64,000 nucleotides of DNA, from assembly GCF_002646595.1 (NCBI RefSeq), contig NZ_PDUD01000002.1, positions 1-64,000 on the forward strand, read 5' to 3'. The DNA comes from Flavilitoribacter nigricans DSM 23189 = NBRC 102662 (GTDB lineage Bacteria; Bacteroidota; Bacteroidia; Chitinophagales; Saprospiraceae). The position numbers and the translations under genes are program-made. The notes under the pieces were generated by a model. That model was not told the DNA's origin and made no database searches. It worked only from the letters and a program-made list of their open reading frames with translations. Position 1 is the first letter of the stretch, and each line of letters opens with the position of its first letter. Of this stretch, positions 61,701-64,000 are shown one piece after another.

Positions 61701-61890
61701 CCGACTGGACGGTAATGCCGACCTTCCGGTAACGATCCGGGTAATCGACCTGAGTGGTCGCCTGATCGAGACCCGCACAACGGTGACCGGGCAAAACCTG
61801 GAGCTCGGAGCAAACTATGTACCCGGTGTCTATATCGCCCGGGTTAGTCAGGGAGCCATGACCCAGGTGGTCCGACTGATCAAGCAGTAA
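58780..61890 (+). CDS. secreted T9SS protein with HYR and Ig-like domains
   Basis: A 1036-residue protein. It has a long N-tail and then a hydrophobic signal (FLLILLAHLPLAAIFGQ, about 40-58). The first mature domain starts with EIFTDASDYPPGETVYILG, a beta-sandwich seen in other secreted Bacteroidota proteins. PKD/Ig-like parts follow (TICAGTAVTFTASPTNGG; PGATSYNWTLPAGASITSG). HYR-type domains are near 465-630 (DVTAPVVSACPANITVFSN). At about 785-930 there is a domain starting GGFLTGGGWISSPQGALV, resembling the post-COAP-1 type. The last 75 residues are a T9SS sorting domain (VTPNPTSAIFQFRL... to VVRLIKQ). No catalytic signature; likely a surface structural or adhesive protein. A terminator follows. 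Confidence 0.9.
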   Translation: MNQKSPELNTTTSGLKATPQSYFLPVPSGSANLFQKLKPYFLLILLAHLPLAAIFGQAEIFTDASDYPPGETVYILGYGFLPGESVRLRVVHVGEGNTETSTAHQPWYVTADTDGWINATWRVPTDEDELGATLLLTADGQTSNRHAETTFTDAIVVFPDGISLPGSSVTTCGTNVQLTATIATCQRGSGGATDYAPITYTWYYNTTNSNAITASTVEVLSLNGTAANTSSTINISSTAGNTRYFFCQVTFETVSSGASCGGSGRPGYPYTTNASAITINTPSPVGVSIASSDADNTICAGTAVTFTASPTNGGTTPTYQWKLNGSNVGSNQNTFVTSSLADGDEVKVVLTSSDFCATGNPATSNAIVTAVTSAPATPGSISGPATVCPNETGVGYSIQAVPGATSYNWTLPAGASITSGAGTNSITVNFGGSGGQIGVSAANDCGVSSPRTTTVSIAATLVIADCADDRMADADAACEAVVPNFLNNVTTSGGCGSVALSQSPAAGTIVAKGTHVITITATDDVTSVSCTANFTVKDVTAPVVSACPANITVFSNSGDPTSCAQIATWTVPTATDACDGAVAYNSASHTPGTSFPLGTTAVSYTFQDAAGNGSACNFSVTVVDNTSPVKPTLAKVTAYCEVELTVPSTTDNCAGTIDGTTANSYFDEPGLYTVSWKFDDGNGNVSYQDQAVEVYAVSVDASASSTPVPYNNAITLSAKISPAVSGIEIEFSVDGVSKGTSFTNGTGTASLNIGTLAVGVYRVTAAALPNCGESADVYLPVYDPNGGFLTGGGWISSPQGALVASPLITGKANFGFVAKYKKGSSQVDGNTEFQFSAGGFNFKSNFHDAGTLVISGPKATYRGVGTVNGSGNYGFVVIAIDGALNGSGGTDQFRIKIWDKDNNDSVVYDNQNGAFENSGAATTIGGGSIVIHEAKGKSAGSKVEDPQIALGYGEQSLDLSVKVTPNPTSAIFQFRLDGNADLPVTIRVIDLSGRLIETRTTVTGQNLELGANYVPGVYIARVSQGAMTQVVRLIKQ

Positions 61891-61918
61891 TTGCTTCGTT
61901 GAATTATTGACAAAACGG

Positions 61919-61951
61919 ATACCGGTGCCGATCTGGCACCGGTATTTTTTT
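61919..61951 (+). terminator. rho-independent terminator after the HYR-domain gene
   Basis: A perfect 11-base-pair stem, ATACCGGTGCC and GGCACCGGTAT around GATCT-like loop bases, is followed by seven T residues, about 30 bases after the stop codon. Confidence 0.92.
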
Positions 61952-62168
61952 GCCTGACCGGCCCCTCAGATCTTTTGGCACCCTCCCCGGTGACCACCAG
62001 AGCCTTCCCTTCTCCCCTCCTACTCTTTCCCGGGAGAACGCGGTAAGTCCAGACCAATTCCTTGGACATCCTCCGAAATTCCATTATTTTAACCCATCCT
62101 TTCCAAAATGGAGCATTGTTCCATTGTAACCCCTCAATCCATTATTTTCAAACGATCCAAGCCGAATC

Positions 62169-64000
62169 ATGACCAGAACGATCTTACTATCTATCTGCCT
62201 GCTATTCCTGTTTTCGCAAACCCTTTGGGCACAGCCCACCGAGATCCCTTCTTCTCTCGCCCGGGGATTCACACTGCGAAATCTGACGCCCTACCAGACC
62301 GGCGGCCGGATCGCCGACCTGGAAGTCGATCCCAACAACCGGGCGATCTGGTTCGCGGCGGTCGCCTCGGGCAATGTCTGGCGCACCAAAAATGCCGGAG
62401 TGACCTGGGATCCCGTATTCGACAACTACGGCTCCTACTCCACCGGGGTAGTCAAGATCGACCCGAATAATTCCAACATCGTCTGGCTCGGCACCGGTGA
62501 GAACAATGCGCAGCGTTCGGTCAGCAAGGGCGACGGCATATACAAAAGTGTGGACGGCGGCAGTACCTGGACCAATATGGGGCTCAAAACTTCCGAGCAC
62601 ATCGGCACGATCGTGGTCGATCCCCGCAATTCGGAGGTAGTGTACGTGGCGGCGCAGGGCAGCGTGTGGATGCCGGGCGGCGAACGCGGATTGTACAAAA
62701 CGACCGATGGCGGCAGCACCTGGGAGCGCATCCTGCACATCAGTGAAAATACCGGTATTTCCGAGATCATTTTCGACCCCCGCAATCCGGATATCCTGTT
62801 GGTCTCCTCCTACCAGCGGCGTCGGCATCCGGGTGTGCTGGTGGCCGGTGGACCCGACGGCGGCATCTGGAAAACCACCGATGCGGGGCAAAACTGGGAA
62901 AAATTGAAAAATGGACTGCCCGGCGGCGATCTCGGCCGGATCGGGCTGGCCATATCTCCGCAACAGCCGGATGTGGTCTACGCACTGATCGCCGGTACGG
63001 ACGATACCAAAGGATTTTACCGCTCGGCCAATCTGGGCGAGAACTGGACCAAGATGAGCGATTACATGGTCATCGATGCCCAGTACTATATGGAGCTGTA
63101 TCCCGATCCGCACCAGTTCGATAAGGTATACAGCGTCAATACCCTTATCGGCGTCACCGAGGACGGCGGCCGGACCTTCAGGAACATGAACAACCGGGAT
63201 ATGCACGTCGATCACCACGATATCGTCTTCGATCCCGATCATCCGGACCACATCCTGATCGGCAATGACGGCGGCATCTACGAAACCTGGGACGGTACCC
63301 AAAGCTGGCGCTTTTTTGACAATCTGCCCCTCACCCAGTTCTACCGGGTAGGGATCGACAATGCTTATCCGTTCTACAATGTGTACGGTGGCACACAGGA
63401 TAATGCCACCCTGGGTGGCCCCTCCCAAAGCATCAGCCGGGGAGGCGTCGGGAACAGTGACTGGTTCGTGACCACGGGCGGCGATGGTTTCCAGACCCGG
63501 GTCGATCCGGATGATCCCAATATTGTCTACAGCCAGTCCCAGTACGGTAATCTGGTGCGTTACGACCGGAAAAGCCAGGAGCGCATTTCCATCAAACCCC
63601 AACCGGGGGCAGGAGAAGCGCCCCTGCGGTGGCACTGGAATGCACCACTCCTGATCAGTCCCCACAGCGGCAGCCGTTTGTATTTCGCCGCCGAGCGCGT
63701 TTTCCGGAGTGACAACCGGGGCCATTCCTGGACGGCCGTGAGCGATGATCTCAGCCTCAACCGGGACCGCAACCGCCTGGAAGTGATGGATCGGGTCTGG
63801 GGCGTAGACGCGGTTTTCAAAAATGTCTGGACCTCTCCGATGGGCACCATTGTGGCCCTGGACGAAAGCCCCCTGACCGAAGGTCTGATCTACGCCGGCA
63901 CGGATGACGGGCAGATCAGCGTCACCCGGGACGGAGGGACCAACTGGGAGCGGCTCGGCCCCATCCGGAGCGTACCGGAGCATACCTATGTGGCCGACCT
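62169..64000 (+). CDS. exported sortilin/BNR-type beta-propeller protein, truncated by window edge
   Basis: The frame opens with ATG at 62169 and stays open to the right edge (610 codons so far). A signal peptide is clear (TILLSICLLFLFSQTLWAQ). The mature part is made of BNR/VPS10-like propeller blades with repeated D.G.TW motifs: VWRTKNAGVTWDPVF, IYKSVDGGSTWTNMG, LYKTTDGGSTWERIL, IWKTTDAGQNWEKLK and VTRDGGTNWERLG. Family members of this size are annotated as VPS10-domain or 'glycosyl hydrolase' proteins, though hydrolase activity is seldom shown. The C-terminus, which could carry a T9SS tail, is outside the window. The two long minus-strand frames across it are shadows. Confidence 0.9.
   Translation, partial: MTRTILLSICLLFLFSQTLWAQPTEIPSSLARGFTLRNLTPYQTGGRIADLEVDPNNRAIWFAAVASGNVWRTKNAGVTWDPVFDNYGSYSTGVVKIDPNNSNIVWLGTGENNAQRSVSKGDGIYKSVDGGSTWTNMGLKTSEHIGTIVVDPRNSEVVYVAAQGSVWMPGGERGLYKTTDGGSTWERILHISENTGISEIIFDPRNPDILLVSSYQRRRHPGVLVAGGPDGGIWKTTDAGQNWEKLKNGLPGGDLGRIGLAISPQQPDVVYALIAGTDDTKGFYRSANLGENWTKMSDYMVIDAQYYMELYPDPHQFDKVYSVNTLIGVTEDGGRTFRNMNNRDMHVDHHDIVFDPDHPDHILIGNDGGIYETWDGTQSWRFFDNLPLTQFYRVGIDNAYPFYNVYGGTQDNATLGGPSQSISRGGVGNSDWFVTTGGDGFQTRVDPDDPNIVYSQSQYGNLVRYDRKSQERISIKPQPGAGEAPLRWHWNAPLLISPHSGSRLYFAAERVFRSDNRGHSWTAVSDDLSLNRDRNRLEVMDRVWGVDAVFKNVWTSPMGTIVALDESPLTEGLIYAGTDDGQISVTRDGGTNWERLGPIRSVPEHTYVAD

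Noticed and set aside
62202-63983. Minus-strand frame of 593 codons
   Set aside because: It is a shadow of the plus-strand BNR-propeller gene starting at 62169, which has a signal peptide and regular DGG.TW repeats and is only missing a stop because it leaves the window.

Overview
The window looks like chromosomal DNA of a marine or surface-living Bacteroidota, most likely from the Saprospiria (Lewinella and relatives). This is inferred from type IX secretion (T9SS) C-terminal sorting domains on four secreted proteins, giant SprB-repeat surface proteins, Bacteroidota-type -7 promoter boxes (TAnnTTTG), several sulfatases with a DUF1501/DUF1549 pair, and moderately high GC coding DNA with AT-rich intergenic DNA. 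No species can be named from the sequence alone.

Layout. 0-11 kb (mostly minus strand): a methyltransferase, a secreted GH16 beta-glucanase, an M20 peptidase, a dispersed hairpin-rich repeat (copy A), and three proteins of unknown function including a 958-residue exported one. 11-13.7 kb (plus): a small lipoprotein, an ECF sigma factor and its membrane/beta-barrel partner. 13.7-33 kb (minus): a catabolic block with three sulfatases, an alpha/beta hydrolase, a DUF1501 protein, a DUF1549/DUF1553 cytochrome-like lipoprotein and an S10 carboxypeptidase. It is interrupted at 21.4-22.8 kb by four copies of a 163-bp inverted-repeat element flanking a DUF559 endonuclease gene. Next comes a likely operon of DUF434, exported NIF3-like, AlkD-like, SPL-like radical SAM, metallo-beta-lactamase-fold and adenosine deaminase genes.

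33-44 kb (plus): two giant paralogous T9SS surface proteins, with 16 tandem 78-residue SprB repeats in the first and 6 tandem 72-residue repeats in the second. Each has a long leader and a strong terminator. 44-48 kb: an ECF sigma factor, a DPE2-like 4-alpha-glucanotransferase and tRNA-Val(GAC). 48.2-49.8 kb is a gene graveyard: a frameshifted XRE regulator, a broken antitoxin-like gene, a stand-alone receiver domain and a three-frame remnant of an NtrC-type sigma-54 activator.

50-55.3 kb: a lipoprotein and a WG-repeat protein, probably co-transcribed, followed by copy B of the dispersed hairpin repeat. 55.8-58 kb: a thioester-reductase-like SDR and a sulfotransferase, a plausible lipid-sulfation pair. 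58-64 kb: an octanucleotide tandem repeat, a HYR/Ig-like T9SS protein, and a sortilin/BNR-type beta-propeller protein that runs off the right edge.

The best candidate for an undescribed system is the repeat-bounded DUF559 unit at 21441-22761. It is symmetric (repeat-spacer-repeat, gene, repeat-spacer-repeat), and the gene's stop codon lies inside one of the repeats. Second is the dispersed element at 4878-5046 and 55425-55598, whose two diverged copies keep the same long stem.
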